64,000 nucleotides of DNA, from the NCBI GenBank assembly GCA_002367105.1, contig DFCS01000051.1, positions 165,788 through 229,787 on the forward strand, read 5' to 3'. This stretch comes from Hungatella sp. UBA3048. GTDB lineage: Bacteria > Bacillota > Clostridia > Lachnospirales > Lachnospiraceae. Of this stretch, positions 51,284 to 60,969 are shown piece after piece (within the stretch, counting starts at the first letter, position 1; each line of letters starts with the position of its first letter). The notes under the pieces are model-generated. The model was given only the letters and a program-made list of their open reading frames with translations. It did no database searches and was not told the origin of the DNA. The position numbers were made by a program, and so were the translations under genes.

Positions 51284-53044
51284 ATGAAAAAACGCCAAAG
51301 CTTTCAAAACCGGTTTTTGGCCCTGTTTCTCGTAAGTATTGTTTTGCCCATTATTATCATGGCCACCATACTTGCCTTTTACTTTCAAAAAAGAATATAC
51401 AGGGACAATGAAAAATACTTCTCAACTTCCCTTTACTCCATTTCTACTAATTTAAGCACCTATGTGTCTGACTTAAAAAGGCTGGCTCTGACTCCTTATA
51501 TTTACGATGATATTCTAAACTTTTTTGCAGCCGTTGAGAATGGGAAATACACAAAAAATGGTTCTTTAGACTACCGGATTGAGCTTCACCGGCAAAACTA
51601 CACCACTTCCATACAGCGTATATTAAACACCGCCAGGGAGGATATCCTGGCCGTTTCTTTCATGCCTGTAAACCCGGACAACCACATCATCGTTACTGCA
51701 ACAAAAACCAGCGACCTCATAAACACCACAGACTACCCTTACCAACGGGAACCCTGGTATCAGGAGGTTTTAAATACAGCCGATCCATATTACTTTATGG
51801 TTTCAGAGGCTCCCCCTTATATCCGTTCTGAGACAACGGTCATCTCTGCCCTTCATACGGTCCGTAACGTGTACACCAAACGGAAGCTGGGGGTCATCCG
51901 GATCGATGCCTCTGATAAAATCATCAAGGATATTTTCAGCAGCGTAACCTTAAGTGAAAATTCAGGCTTTGTTATCGCGGGTCAGGATGGAACCCCTGTC
52001 TACCAGGTAGGAAAGGTGGAGGAAGGTGTCCTTAAAAGGCTTTCTTCTGAGGAAACCATGATCCGTACGGACTCAGATACTTACCGCCTGTATAAAAGTG
52101 ATATTTCAGGAATGCCATGGCAGCTTATTTTTGTATCCTCCCAAAAGGATATATTTAAGGAAGTATCCATTGTCTGGAGTCTGGCTGCTGTTTTAAGCCT
52201 TTCCTCCATTCTGGCTGCATTCTCAATTTTCCGTTCTAATTCAAGGAAGACTGCCCTTGCTTTAAATTCCATCTTAAATACCATGAAAAAGGTGGCAAAG
52301 GGAGACTTGAAGGCTTCCGTTCCTGACACAGACCTGTTGCAGAACGACTCCTTTAACACGGAAGAATTGTCCCTGATTGCGGAGAATCTAAACGAGATGA
52401 TCCAAAAGCTGCAGCTATACATTGATCAGTCCTATAAATATGAGATTGACCGGCAAGAGGCAGAATACCGTGCCCTTCAAAGCCAGGTGAACCCTCACTT
52501 TCTCTATAATACCTTAAACTGCTTCCTGTCCATGAACCGGATTGGGATGAAAAAAGAGCTGGAGGACAGCATCATCCAGCTGACCAGAATATTCCGTTAT
52601 ACCTGCAGCAATGCAAAGCTGACTACCGTACAGGAAGAATTTGAATTCTGCATCCAGTACTGCAATCTCCTTAAAATACGCTATGATGAACGCCTGACCT
52701 TTCTAAGCTCCATGGAGGAAGATGCAAAGAATGTTTCCATTCCAAGACTTCTTATACAGCCTCTTGTAGAGAATGCCCTTAAGCATGGAATGGAAGGCGA
52801 CGGCATATCCATCACCATCTCCATTTCCGCATTGATTGAGGACAATACCCTGGTCCTGAAGGTAAAAAACAATGGAATACCCATTGATATTCAAGAAGTT
52901 TACTCTGACGGAAAGGTTGGCATAAGAAATGTGGAGAACCGTATAAAAATCTTTCACCCCCAAGCTTCCTTTGAAATAAAACTGACCGGAGATATTACCT
53001 CCATGACAATTAAGATACCCCTGAAAGGAGGAGCTTCTGCATGA
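51284..53044 (+). CDS. YesM-type sensor histidine kinase
   Basis: The 586-residue kinase has helices near residues 12-34 and about 290-310 around an extracellular sensor domain, then a HAMP segment (LNSILNTMKKVAKGDLKASV). QSQVNPHFLYNTLNCFLSMN contains the phosphorylated His405. The ATPase domain has PLVENALKHGM and an unusual G-box region (KNNGIPIDIQEV) and GIRNVENRIKI. It overlaps the response regulator gene by 4 bp. It should sense alpha-galactosides for the divergent operon. AGGAGG precedes the ATG. Confidence 0.95.
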   Translation: MKKRQSFQNRFLALFLVSIVLPIIIMATILAFYFQKRIYRDNEKYFSTSLYSISTNLSTYVSDLKRLALTPYIYDDILNFFAAVENGKYTKNGSLDYRIELHRQNYTTSIQRILNTAREDILAVSFMPVNPDNHIIVTATKTSDLINTTDYPYQREPWYQEVLNTADPYYFMVSEAPPYIRSETTVISALHTVRNVYTKRKLGVIRIDASDKIIKDIFSSVTLSENSGFVIAGQDGTPVYQVGKVEEGVLKRLSSEETMIRTDSDTYRLYKSDISGMPWQLIFVSSQKDIFKEVSIVWSLAAVLSLSSILAAFSIFRSNSRKTALALNSILNTMKKVAKGDLKASVPDTDLLQNDSFNTEELSLIAENLNEMIQKLQLYIDQSYKYEIDRQEAEYRALQSQVNPHFLYNTLNCFLSMNRIGMKKELEDSIIQLTRIFRYTCSNAKLTTVQEEFEFCIQYCNLLKIRYDERLTFLSSMEEDAKNVSIPRLLIQPLVENALKHGMEGDGISITISISALIEDNTLVLKVKNNGIPIDIQEVYSDGKVGIRNVENRIKIFHPQASFEIKLTGDITSMTIKIPLKGGASA

Positions 53045-54465
53045 AGATTCTTTTAGCTGATGATGAACGCCTGATCCGGCTTGGATTAAAAAGTATGATT
53101 GAGGAACTTTACCCCAATATGCACCAGTTTTTTGAAGTGGAAAACGGAGAAAAACTATTAAAACAACTGGAAACGGAAATTCCGGACCTGATTTTCCTGG
53201 ATATCCACATGCCGATGCTCACCGGGCTGCAGGCATTTTCCCAGTTTCATATGCAAAAGATTCCGGTGGTCATGCTGACCGGATACGCGGAATTTTCCTA
53301 TGCTCAGGAGGCCTTAAAACTAGGCGCCCTGGACTATCTCTTAAAGCCGGCCAGCCTGGAGGAAGTTAAAGCTACCATGGAAAAAGCAGCTTCCCTGTTT
53401 GGAGAGCGGGAGCTTTTGCTGAAAAAGGATTATGAGCTGGAGTTTGAAAAGATTCTTGACCTCCATACCTCCATCCGTTTTTTACAGAGTCCCAAATACG
53501 TTCTTCCCCCTTATACCGCGGTTCTTTTTTATGTTGATCATTATCATAAGGAAACTTCTAAAAACGATTTAGATGAATTAAATGCCATGCTCTCTTCCAT
53601 TTCCTCCCGCTACGGCTCCCTGCATACTTTCACCTTCTTGCCTACAGGTGAAATCTGTTACCTTACCAGTACTGTGATCCCTCCCGAGGAGTTCCAGGGG
53701 ATACTGGTCCAGTTTCATCAGACCAGCGGATGTGTAGCAACCGGCTTTCATGTTTCTGCCGGTAATCTTTCAGAACTGTTTGCACAGTTTGAATCTGTTC
53801 AAAGGGAGGAAAGCCTGCGACTTTGCGTCCACCTTGGGTCGGTTATATCAGAGAAAGAGCGGCTGATGTTCTCCCAGCTTCTTCCTTTTTCGGATTTACT
53901 GGAAAAACTTTTGATGGACAATCAGGCAGATGATGTTATTGGCTTTCAAAATCTTCTTCATGCACTATCCCAATTCCCCCATGAAAAAAAGATCTTTGAA
54001 CTTTGCGATGATTCCTTAAACCGCATTCTTACAATGGAATCCGGAACAACCGCCAGCATTCTCTCCATTCACCAGCTTGTGGAATTTTTAAAGCAGATGA
54101 CTTCCCAGAACCAGAGCATTGATTTAATAGATAAAATCAACGCTTATATTGAGGAACATTATATGGACCAGATCGGAATCAATACCATTGCAGATATGAT
54201 TGATATCTCTCCGAATTACTTAAGCAAAATTTATAAGATGAAAACCGGAGAAAAATTTGTTGACCACTTAACCGGCGTCCGCATGAAAAAGGCTATGGAA
54301 CTCATGTCCGGTGGACATACTGCCACGGTCCGGGACACTGCTGAGCGGGTAGGATATTACAGCACCAGGTATTTTACCAAGATTTTCTTAAAAAGTACGG
54401 GAATCTCACCTTCCGAATACATGAAAGGCCATTTATTAAGCGAAGGAAAACCTACCTCTTTTTAA
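53041..54465 (+). CDS. YesN-type response regulator (receiver + AraC HTH)
   Basis: The 474-residue protein begins KILLADDERLIRLGLKSMIE and has phosphoacceptor Asp54 in LIFLDIHMPML and the conserved Lys in YLLKPAS. The C-terminal AraC pair is INTIADMIDISPNYLSKIYK and VRDTAERVGYYSTRYFTKIF. The ATG overlaps the kinase stop (ATGA). It probably activates the divergent alpha-galactoside operon. Confidence 0.95.
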   Translation: MKILLADDERLIRLGLKSMIEELYPNMHQFFEVENGEKLLKQLETEIPDLIFLDIHMPMLTGLQAFSQFHMQKIPVVMLTGYAEFSYAQEALKLGALDYLLKPASLEEVKATMEKAASLFGERELLLKKDYELEFEKILDLHTSIRFLQSPKYVLPPYTAVLFYVDHYHKETSKNDLDELNAMLSSISSRYGSLHTFTFLPTGEICYLTSTVIPPEEFQGILVQFHQTSGCVATGFHVSAGNLSELFAQFESVQREESLRLCVHLGSVISEKERLMFSQLLPFSDLLEKLLMDNQADDVIGFQNLLHALSQFPHEKKIFELCDDSLNRILTMESGTTASILSIHQLVEFLKQMTSQNQSIDLIDKINAYIEEHYMDQIGINTIADMIDISPNYLSKIYKMKTGEKFVDHLTGVRMKKAMELMSGGHTATVRDTAERVGYYSTRYFTKIFLKSTGISPSEYMKGHLLSEGKPTSF

Positions 54466-54545
54466 AAGCCAAGGACCGTTATTGCAATACAACTCAGTTA
54501 TAAATGCCGGAACAGATGACTCAATCAAATATAAGAAAAATTACT

Positions 54546-54598
54546 TTGACCGAATCGGTTTATGGTGTTATAATCATGCCATAAACCGATTCGGTCAA
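54546..54598. promoter_or_regulatory. 53-bp dyad operator around the tetR promoter
   Basis: TTGACCGAATCGGTTTATGG (54546-54565) and its exact complement (54579-54598) flank 13 bp. Each 20-bp arm contains its own short palindrome ACCGAATCGGT, so two dimers could bind. The element contains the promoter itself: -35 TTGACC (54546-54551), 17 bp, -10 TATAAT (54569-54574). The TetR gene starts 23 bp later. Confidence 0.88.
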
Positions 54599-54621
54599 TT
54601 ACATTATCAGAAGGTGAAAAC

Positions 54622-55233
54622 ATGGAAAAATTCAAAGAACTTTCAGAAGAAAAGCAGCTGCCTATCATTGAAGCGGCATTAAAATGTTTTGGAAAACATG
54701 GATATAAAAAGGCCTCTATGGGTGACATCGCCCAAAACAGCGGAGTATCCAAACCAATGCTGTTCCACTATTTCGGCACAAAAAGGGATCTGTACCTATA
54801 CCTTTCGGAATATGTGAGAAGTGTTATGATTGAGGCTTATAAGCGCAATGAAATCAATGCATATGACGATTTATTTGAACGCATTACAGTGGCCTCCAGA
54901 ATGAAAATGGGCATACTGGAAAAGCATCCTCATATATTGAAATTTATTATCAGTATGTTCGAGGAAACCGACGATGCGGTCACTGATATTACAAAAAAGA
55001 TCATGCCCGAGGCCCAGCGCTTTTCCTATGACCTGGTGCTTAGAAAAGAAGATGTAGTCAAATTTAAAGAAAGCGTGGATATTGACGTGGTTATGCGCTT
55101 GATGTTCCTCATGGCAGAAGGCTACGCTCACGAAATGACCGATGAACGGTGCGACCTTGGCAAAATATCCGAAGAACTGGAGAATACTATCCACATGTTG
55201 AAAAGTAATCTGTATAAGGAGGAATACCTGTGA
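54622..55233 (+). CDS. TetR-family transcriptional repressor
   Basis: The 203-residue protein has the TetR helix-turn-helix (YKKASMGDIAQNSGVSKPML, FHYFGTKRDLYLYL) and a divergent helical ligand domain. AAGGTG lies before the ATG. Its promoter is embedded in a perfect 53-bp dyad, so it almost surely represses itself and the downstream genes. Its last bases overlap the start of the phosphotransferase gene. Confidence 0.94.
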   Translation: MEKFKELSEEKQLPIIEAALKCFGKHGYKKASMGDIAQNSGVSKPMLFHYFGTKRDLYLYLSEYVRSVMIEAYKRNEINAYDDLFERITVASRMKMGILEKHPHILKFIISMFEETDDAVTDITKKIMPEAQRFSYDLVLRKEDVVKFKESVDIDVVMRLMFLMAEGYAHEMTDERCDLGKISEELENTIHMLKSNLYKEEYL

Positions 55234-57710
55234 AGTATATACTGAAAATTCACAAGAAAGAATCCGCTTCCATCCAAATATCAGGAGGCAAGGGTGCAAG
55301 CCTTGCAAGGCTGTCCCAGCGTTTCCCTGACAGTGTGCCAGGAGGCTTTATTATCACAACAGAATTTTTCAAAAAATATATCCTTCCTGCCGTTAAGGAA
55401 GCCGGAAGTGATGTGAAGTCCGCCGTTGCCGGACTGATTTTACCCGCTGAAGCCACAGAGCTGATTCAATCCGCTTACGAGGACCTTGGAAGCCGGGTTT
55501 CCGTTGCCGTCCGTTCCTCCGCTACGGCTGAAGATTTACCTGACGCTTCGTTTGCAGGACAGCAGGATACCTATTTAAACATCTCCGGATCTGAATCGGT
55601 TATAAAAGCAGTGGTCAACTGCTTTGCGTCCTTATATAACCAGCGGGCGATTTCTTACCGGGCCAAAAACAGGTTTGATGAAAACGATGTTCAAATGGCC
55701 GTTGTTGTCCAAAAAATGGTGGATGCGAAGGCAGCCGGAGTCATGTTTACCGCCGATCCCATAACCTCCGACCGTTTTACAATAGCGATTGAAGCGGTGG
55801 AGGGCTTAGGAGAGGAACTGGTATCCGGGCGCAAAACCCCTGTTACCTGGACAGTCAAAGATGGCATAAAGCAAAGAAGCGGCGGAAAGCCCTGTCTCTC
55901 CAACGAACAGGTAGCCGCCCTTGCCGCCCTTGGAAAAAAGATCGAGAAGGAATTCGGCAGCCCCCAGGATATTGAATGGTGTTTTGACGGTATGAAATTC
56001 TATATTGTCCAGTCCCGGGGGATTACCACCCTTTACCCCTGTCCATCTTCCATGGACGGATTTAAACGCTGTTTTATTTCCGTCGGCCATCTTCAGATGA
56101 TGACAGACACCATGCTGCCCCTTGGAATGTCCCTTTGGGAATTGATGTCCAAAACCGTGAAGGTTACGGAAATCGGGGGGCGGCCCTATATGGAAATTAC
56201 CCATAACTTAAACAGTGCAGTAGGAAGGGCTCTGGTACGCCAAAAGCTGTCCAATTCAGATGAACTGATGAACAGCGCATTCAATAAAGTTCTGACAAGA
56301 AAGGATTATCTTAAGTCCATTCCCAAAGGACAAAAAAGCGACTTCACCATACCAAAGGATGTGGGAAAGTGCATTACCGCCGGATTAAAAATCTACCGGA
56401 AAAATGATCCGGCCATCATTGACGGCTACAACCGCCGTATGGAAGCTGCAATCAAAAAGACAAGAAAGGGACTTGAGAAACTGTCCGGTAAGGAGATAAT
56501 CGATTTTATTGTGAGCGACACGGATGATCTGATGAAAGGACTGTTTGATCCGGAGGGCTTAGGACCGCTTCTGGTGACATTCTTCCTCACAAAGCCGATT
56601 GATAAAGCAGGAAAGCTCCTCCTTGGACAGGATAATATAAGCGCTGAAGTGTCAAAATCCATTAAGGGCAACATTTCCTCAGAAATGGGATTTTACGTAA
56701 GCCGTATCGCAGATGTTTCCCGGGATTTTCCGGAGGTAGTAAAATACCTTGAAACAGCAGGGGACTCCTTTTGCATTGACGATTTAAGGAAGCTGCAAGG
56801 CGGGGAAGATGCTGCAAAAGCCTTTGAGGAATTTTTCCTGCGGTACGGAATGCGCTGCCCTGGGGAAATCGACATTGCAAAACCCCGGTTTGCCGAGGAG
56901 CCGGGAAAGATCCTCCCCACCGTTTTGGCAGATATAAGGCTTCCCAAAGGCCACGCGGAGCAAAGGCTCCTTCTGGGAAAGCAGGAAAGCGATGACGCAG
57001 TAAAATCCATGGTTTCCGCTGCCATAAAGAAATGGGGAGCCAGGAGAGCCAGGAAGCTGGCAAAACAGCTATCCTTTTACCGAAACTTTTTAGGACTGCG
57101 GGAATCCCCCAAATATTACTGGATGAAACGGTATTGGGAATACAAACAGGCTATCCTTAAGGAATCCGAAAAGCTCGTCCTCCAGGGCAGGCTAAGAAGC
57201 GTGGAAGATGTTTTCTATCTTCGCCTTTCGGAACTTGCAAGTCTGTTTGCCGGAGAATATGAACCAGATTATAAAAAGATTGATGCTTTGCGGCAGGATT
57301 ATGAAACGTACGCCTCTTTCACCCCGCCCCGCCTCATGTTCTCCGACGGAGAGGTGGTGGAAGGAGAATATAGCCGCCAGGTACCAGATGGAGCACTGCC
57401 GGGGCTTGCTGTTTCAGGCGGCGTGGCAGTGGGCCGGGCTAGGGTCATCCTGGACATAAAGGAAGCCGGCAAAATAGAAAAGGGTGACATCCTGGTGACC
57501 AAATTCACCGACCCAAGCTGGACACCGGCCTTTATCTCTGTGAGCGGACTTGTCACAGAGGTTGGCGGAATGGCCACCCACGGCGCGGTCATTACACGGG
57601 AATACGGCCTGCCGGCTGTTGTCGGCGTGACCGATGCCACAAAACACATCAAGGACGGAGACCAGATCCGCGTAGACGGAAACTTAGGATATGTTGAGTT
57701 TTTGAAATGA
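55230..57710 (+). CDS. Rifampin-phosphotransferase-like / PEP-synthase-related enzyme
   Basis: The 826-residue protein starts with an ATP-grasp domain (GGKGASLARLSQRF, AVRSSATAEDLPDASFAGQQ, GVMFTADPITSDR, DIEWCFDGMKFYIVQSRGIT). A helical middle domain follows (HLQMMTDTMLPLGMSLWELM). The phosphohistidine domain is at the very C-terminus (ATHGAVITREYGLPAVVG, His784). That order, with no PEP-binding barrel, matches rifampin phosphotransferase and not PEP synthase. The family transfers the beta-phosphate of ATP to a drug-like acceptor. The GTG start overlaps the TetR stop; AGGAGG is upstream. Whether rifamycins are its substrate is unknown. Confidence 0.85.
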   Translation: MKYILKIHKKESASIQISGGKGASLARLSQRFPDSVPGGFIITTEFFKKYILPAVKEAGSDVKSAVAGLILPAEATELIQSAYEDLGSRVSVAVRSSATAEDLPDASFAGQQDTYLNISGSESVIKAVVNCFASLYNQRAISYRAKNRFDENDVQMAVVVQKMVDAKAAGVMFTADPITSDRFTIAIEAVEGLGEELVSGRKTPVTWTVKDGIKQRSGGKPCLSNEQVAALAALGKKIEKEFGSPQDIEWCFDGMKFYIVQSRGITTLYPCPSSMDGFKRCFISVGHLQMMTDTMLPLGMSLWELMSKTVKVTEIGGRPYMEITHNLNSAVGRALVRQKLSNSDELMNSAFNKVLTRKDYLKSIPKGQKSDFTIPKDVGKCITAGLKIYRKNDPAIIDGYNRRMEAAIKKTRKGLEKLSGKEIIDFIVSDTDDLMKGLFDPEGLGPLLVTFFLTKPIDKAGKLLLGQDNISAEVSKSIKGNISSEMGFYVSRIADVSRDFPEVVKYLETAGDSFCIDDLRKLQGGEDAAKAFEEFFLRYGMRCPGEIDIAKPRFAEEPGKILPTVLADIRLPKGHAEQRLLLGKQESDDAVKSMVSAAIKKWGARRARKLAKQLSFYRNFLGLRESPKYYWMKRYWEYKQAILKESEKLVLQGRLRSVEDVFYLRLSELASLFAGEYEPDYKKIDALRQDYETYASFTPPRLMFSDGEVVEGEYSRQVPDGALPGLAVSGGVAVGRARVILDIKEAGKIEKGDILVTKFTDPSWTPAFISVSGLVTEVGGMATHGAVITREYGLPAVVGVTDATKHIKDGDQIRVDGNLGYVEFLK

Positions 57711-57726
57711 GAAAGGAGAATCACCG

Positions 57727-58599
57727 GTGAACGCAATTCAAATTAATCACCTGTCCAAAAGCTATGGGGAACACAGGGGGATTGAAAACATCAGCTTCTC
57801 CGTTGAGGAGGGCGAGATATTTGGCTTTATCGGACCCAACGGGGCAGGGAAATCCACTACCATCCGTACTCTTTTAGCCCTGATCCGGCCCGACTCCGGC
57901 AGCGCAGAAATCTTTGGCAAGGATTGCATGAAGCAGGCTGCAGAAATCGCAAAGGATGTAGGCTATCTGCCCGGGGAAACCTCTTATTATGACAATATGA
58001 CTGTCCGGGAACTGGTAACGTACGCGGCGGATTTATACGGCATAAAAAATGATAAAAAAATAAAAGAGCTTTCCAGGCGCCTTGGTCTGGATACGTCCCG
58101 TAAAATATCCGACTTATCTCTGGGCAACAAAAAGAAAGCAGGGATCCTGTGCGCCCTGCTCCACTCTCCCAGGCTCATTATATTAGACGAACCCACCAGC
58201 GGCTTGGACCCGCTCATCCAGCAGGAGTTTTTTACAATTTTAAAAGAAGAAAACAAACGTGGGGCGACGATCTTCTTTTCTTCTCACGTCCTGTCAGAGG
58301 TTCAGAAAGTCTGCGACCGGGTGGCAATTTTAAAAGAAGGAAAGATCATCGGCGTACAGAAAATCAGCGAGCTTCGGGCCAACAGCCATAAAAAAATCAG
58401 TGTCACGGCTGAGGAAATACCGGCAGGTTATTTTAATCTTGTGGGAGTTACCAATTATCATCAGGAAAGCCATACTGCCTCATTCATGTTTATGGGGAAT
58501 ATGGGAGAGATCCTGGCAAAGCTGTCTGTCTTAAAGGTCCACGACCTGTTTATCGAAGAACCGGCTCTGGAAGAAATTTTCATGCACTATTACAGGTGA
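57727..58599 (+). CDS. ABC transporter ATPase (drug/ABC-2 type)
   Basis: The 290-residue ATPase has Walker A GPNGAGKST, a Q-loop region DVGYLPGETSYYD, a weakened signature LSLGNKKKAGILCAL, Walker B LIILDEPTSGLD and H-loop FFSSHVLSE. It resembles bacitracin/daunorubicin-type export ATPases. The GTG start has AAAGGAG upstream. It belongs to the operon with two ABC-2 permeases. Confidence 0.92.
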   Translation: MNAIQINHLSKSYGEHRGIENISFSVEEGEIFGFIGPNGAGKSTTIRTLLALIRPDSGSAEIFGKDCMKQAAEIAKDVGYLPGETSYYDNMTVRELVTYAADLYGIKNDKKIKELSRRLGLDTSRKISDLSLGNKKKAGILCALLHSPRLIILDEPTSGLDPLIQQEFFTILKEENKRGATIFFSSHVLSEVQKVCDRVAILKEGKIIGVQKISELRANSHKKISVTAEEIPAGYFNLVGVTNYHQESHTASFMFMGNMGEILAKLSVLKVHDLFIEEPALEEIFMHYYR

Positions 58600-58609
58600 G
58601 GTGAAGGGG

Positions 58610-59407
58610 ATGACCGTATTCAAGTATGAACTGAAACAGTTAAAGAAAAATATTATCATCTGGTCCCTGTCCATGGGCGGGTTAATCTTTCTCATGCTGC
58701 CCACATATCTTGGCTTTATCTCAGGGACAGATGCTATGATGGTGGAGGCCATAAAAAATAATCCGATGTTTGAAGCCTTAGGGCTCAGCGCCGCCTTTGT
58801 CATGACCCCCCTTGGCATGTTCAGCTTTTTAAACAGCTTTGCCATGACAGCGGCGGCAATCCATGGAATGAGCATTGCCTTTTCCTCCCATACAAAGGAA
58901 TATATGAACAAATCAGCAGAATTTCTGCTGACAAAGCCCCTTTCCAGGCGCATGGTTTTCTTTAGCAAGCTTCTTGCCTGTGCGGCAGACAGCCTGATTG
59001 TGGGAGCCGCCTATATCACAGGAGCGGCACTCGCCCTTTTGACCGTCAAAGGCGTTTCCGTTGATTGGAGAGCATTTTTTCTCATAGGAAAATCCCTTGT
59101 GCTGCTGGAGCTGATGTTTGTGGTTTTCGGAACAGCTGCAGGGACTTTTTTTTCAAATGTACGGACGCCTGTGCTCATATCCTCCTGCGTCATGTTTGCC
59201 CTCTTTTGCTTAAGCTCCATGTCAAAGAAGATCCAGGCACCGGTACTGGGCTATTTCACCCCCTTTGCCTTCTTTGATCCTGTCAGGATCGCTGAAACCG
59301 GATTTTACCAATGGAATTATGTGGTGTGGTATGTGATCCTGGGCGGGGGGCTGTTGTTTGTCAGCTGCAGAGTATTTCTTAAAAAAGACGTTGTATTTGG
59401 AGGCTGA
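58610..59407 (+). CDS. ABC-2 type transporter permease
   Basis: The 265-residue membrane protein has six hydrophobic segments, for example IIIWSLSMGGLIFLMLPTYL and LLFVSCRVFL, and FLLTKPLSRRMVFFSKLLAC is a typical ABC-2 loop. I placed the start at the ATG 58610, with GAGGTG 6 nt upstream. It should pair with the next permease to form an exporter. Confidence 0.88.
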   Translation: MTVFKYELKQLKKNIIIWSLSMGGLIFLMLPTYLGFISGTDAMMVEAIKNNPMFEALGLSAAFVMTPLGMFSFLNSFAMTAAAIHGMSIAFSSHTKEYMNKSAEFLLTKPLSRRMVFFSKLLACAADSLIVGAAYITGAALALLTVKGVSVDWRAFFLIGKSLVLLELMFVVFGTAAGTFFSNVRTPVLISSCVMFALFCLSSMSKKIQAPVLGYFTPFAFFDPVRIAETGFYQWNYVVWYVILGGGLLFVSCRVFLKKDVVFGG

Positions 59408-59409
59408 AC

Positions 59410-60210
59410 ATGAAGACGATTTATTTAAAAGAGCTTAAATTGACGAGAAAGCTTTTGATCATATGGCTGGTGCTGATTGTAATGCTTACAGGTTTTGCAG
59501 CAATCGAATTTGTGGTGCTAAAGGATGCAATGGGAGAAATTGCGGAGCTGGCAGATAGCTTCCCCAAAATTATATTGATTTTATTCGGACTGAACGGAGT
59601 GAGAATCGACACTCCCCTGGGTGCCTATCAGTGCATGGTATTCTGGATTGACTTACTGGCCTTCTTTTATGCGGGTTTTTCAGGGGTATATGCTGTTTCC
59701 AGGGAAGAAAAGTTAGGAACAAGCGAGTTCCTGTTCTCAAAGCCTTATAAACGTTCCGCCATCATTTGGGCGAAAATCGGGGCGGCAGTAACAAATCTTT
59801 GGATATTTTCCCTCGCGGTGGGGATCATGTCATATTTATGTATCATTCTTCCCCTGGGTGACGGAAGCATCGTGGGCACGCATTTGATCACAACAATGGG
59901 AATATTTATCACGCAAACTGTGCTCTTTTCCATAGGGCTTTTCATTTCAGGCCTTGCAAAAAATTATAAAGACGCAAGTCTTATTACAATGCTCACGGTC
60001 CTGACATTTTATGTGATCAGCTTTGTGCTGGATTATGCCGGTACTGTGGATTTCTTACACGTTCTGACACCGGTGAGTTACTTTGATGTGGTGTCGGTTT
60101 CAGAACACGGACTAAACCCTATCTATATCCTGCTTTCATTCGTGATCATTTTAGTTAGCTGTTCCATGGCAGGCCGGCTTTACACCAAAAAAGATTTGAG
60201 CCCTTCGTAA
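59410..60210 (+). CDS. ABC-2 type transporter permease
   Basis: The 266-residue permease has six segments (LLIIWLVLIVMLTGFAAIEF; VISFVLDYAG; IYILLSFVIILVSCSMAGRL) and the loop GTSEFLFSKPYKRSAIIWAK like that of its partner. It starts 2 bp after the previous gene. It is the last gene of the TetR operon. Confidence 0.88.
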   Translation: MKTIYLKELKLTRKLLIIWLVLIVMLTGFAAIEFVVLKDAMGEIAELADSFPKIILILFGLNGVRIDTPLGAYQCMVFWIDLLAFFYAGFSGVYAVSREEKLGTSEFLFSKPYKRSAIIWAKIGAAVTNLWIFSLAVGIMSYLCIILPLGDGSIVGTHLITTMGIFITQTVLFSIGLFISGLAKNYKDASLITMLTVLTFYVISFVLDYAGTVDFLHVLTPVSYFDVVSVSEHGLNPIYILLSFVIILVSCSMAGRLYTKKDLSPS

Positions 60211-60223
60211 ATAGCAAAATAGC

Positions 60224-60252
60224 GGAGCTGGGTTTTTCAAGAACCCAGCTCC
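60224..60252. terminator. Hairpin after the ABC-2 operon
   Basis: GGAGCTGGGTT and AACCCAGCTCC are a perfect 11-bp stem with loop TTTCAAG. No T-run follows on the plus strand; on the minus strand TATTTTGC follows. It lies 14 bp after the last stop. Confidence 0.5.
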
Positions 60253-60291
60253 TCATCAACAGAAAGCTGGAGAGAAGAAGATTAAAACCAT

Positions 60292-60332
60292 AAAAAAATC
60301 ACAACGGTCTCTCACAAACCGTTGTGATTTTT
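60292..60332. terminator. Bidirectional terminator between converging operons
   Basis: A-rich AAAATCACAACGGT and its complement ACCGTTGTGATTTT (60295-60308 and 60318-60331) form a perfect stem with A and T tracts on both sides. It ends the TetR operon and the converging LUD gene. Confidence 0.88.
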
Positions 60333-60969
60333 AATACCCCAATTCCTCATTTACGATGATTACCTTGATCCGATCCTTCACAAATTGTCCTGCAATCAAA
60401 ACAAAATCATTGCAGATCCTCTCCTTGTGTCTGCAGTCAATGCAGCGGTCAAGAGCCGTGCATGGAGTTGCCTTATTAAGCCGCTTTGCATCCAGGGGAG
60501 CCGCAATCTGCCTGGCTCTCTTCACTGCCGCCTGCGCATCTTCTGTTATTTTATTCGTTCCCACAACAACAATAACCTGCTTTGGTCCATACAGCATGGG
60601 GGCGACCCGGCTCCCGTTGCCGTCAATGTTAAAAATCTTTCCGTCCATGGTGACGGCATTGGCTCCGGTAACAAACGTATCTGCAGAGAAATTTTTTAAG
60701 TATATCTCACGTTTTTCTTCCCGGGTAAGGGTCGGATCAAATTTATCCAGAAAGTTAATCTCCCGTTCTCTCAGATCATCAAAGACTCCCGTCTGCTCAA
60801 GGGTAACCGAATCCCCGCAGCCTACGGTGGTTCCATCTGCTATAAACGTCCTCAAAAGCTTCAGAAGCTCCTTTTTATCCCTGACATGGAAACCTGCCAT
60901 GTTATTCTGATGAAGGCTTTTTATCAATGACGGAATGTCCACCCCTTTTTGGGGCAAAGAAAAATTCAT
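60331..60969 (-). CDS. LUD-domain (LutC/YkgG family) protein
   Basis: The 212-residue protein matches the LUD domain family (DUF162): FIADGTTVGCGDSVTLEQTG, REIYLKNFSADTFVTGANAV and TMDGKIFNIDGNGSRVAPML. QVIVVVGTNKITEDAQAAVK and a Cys cluster CTALDRCIDCRHKERIC follow, which could bind a cluster. Related LutC takes part in lactate oxidation, but stand-alone members have no proven role. GGAGG precedes the ATG at 60967-60969. Confidence 0.88.
   Translation of the reverse strand: MNFSLPQKGVDIPSLIKSLHQNNMAGFHVRDKKELLKLLRTFIADGTTVGCGDSVTLEQTGVFDDLREREINFLDKFDPTLTREEKREIYLKNFSADTFVTGANAVTMDGKIFNIDGNGSRVAPMLYGPKQVIVVVGTNKITEDAQAAVKRARQIAAPLDAKRLNKATPCTALDRCIDCRHKERICNDFVLIAGQFVKDRIKVIIVNEELGY

Noticed and set aside
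55230..57710. Annotation as phosphoenolpyruvate synthase
   Set aside because: In PEP synthase the phosphohistidine domain is central and a PEP-binding barrel follows. Here the His domain is at the C-terminus and the barrel is absent.
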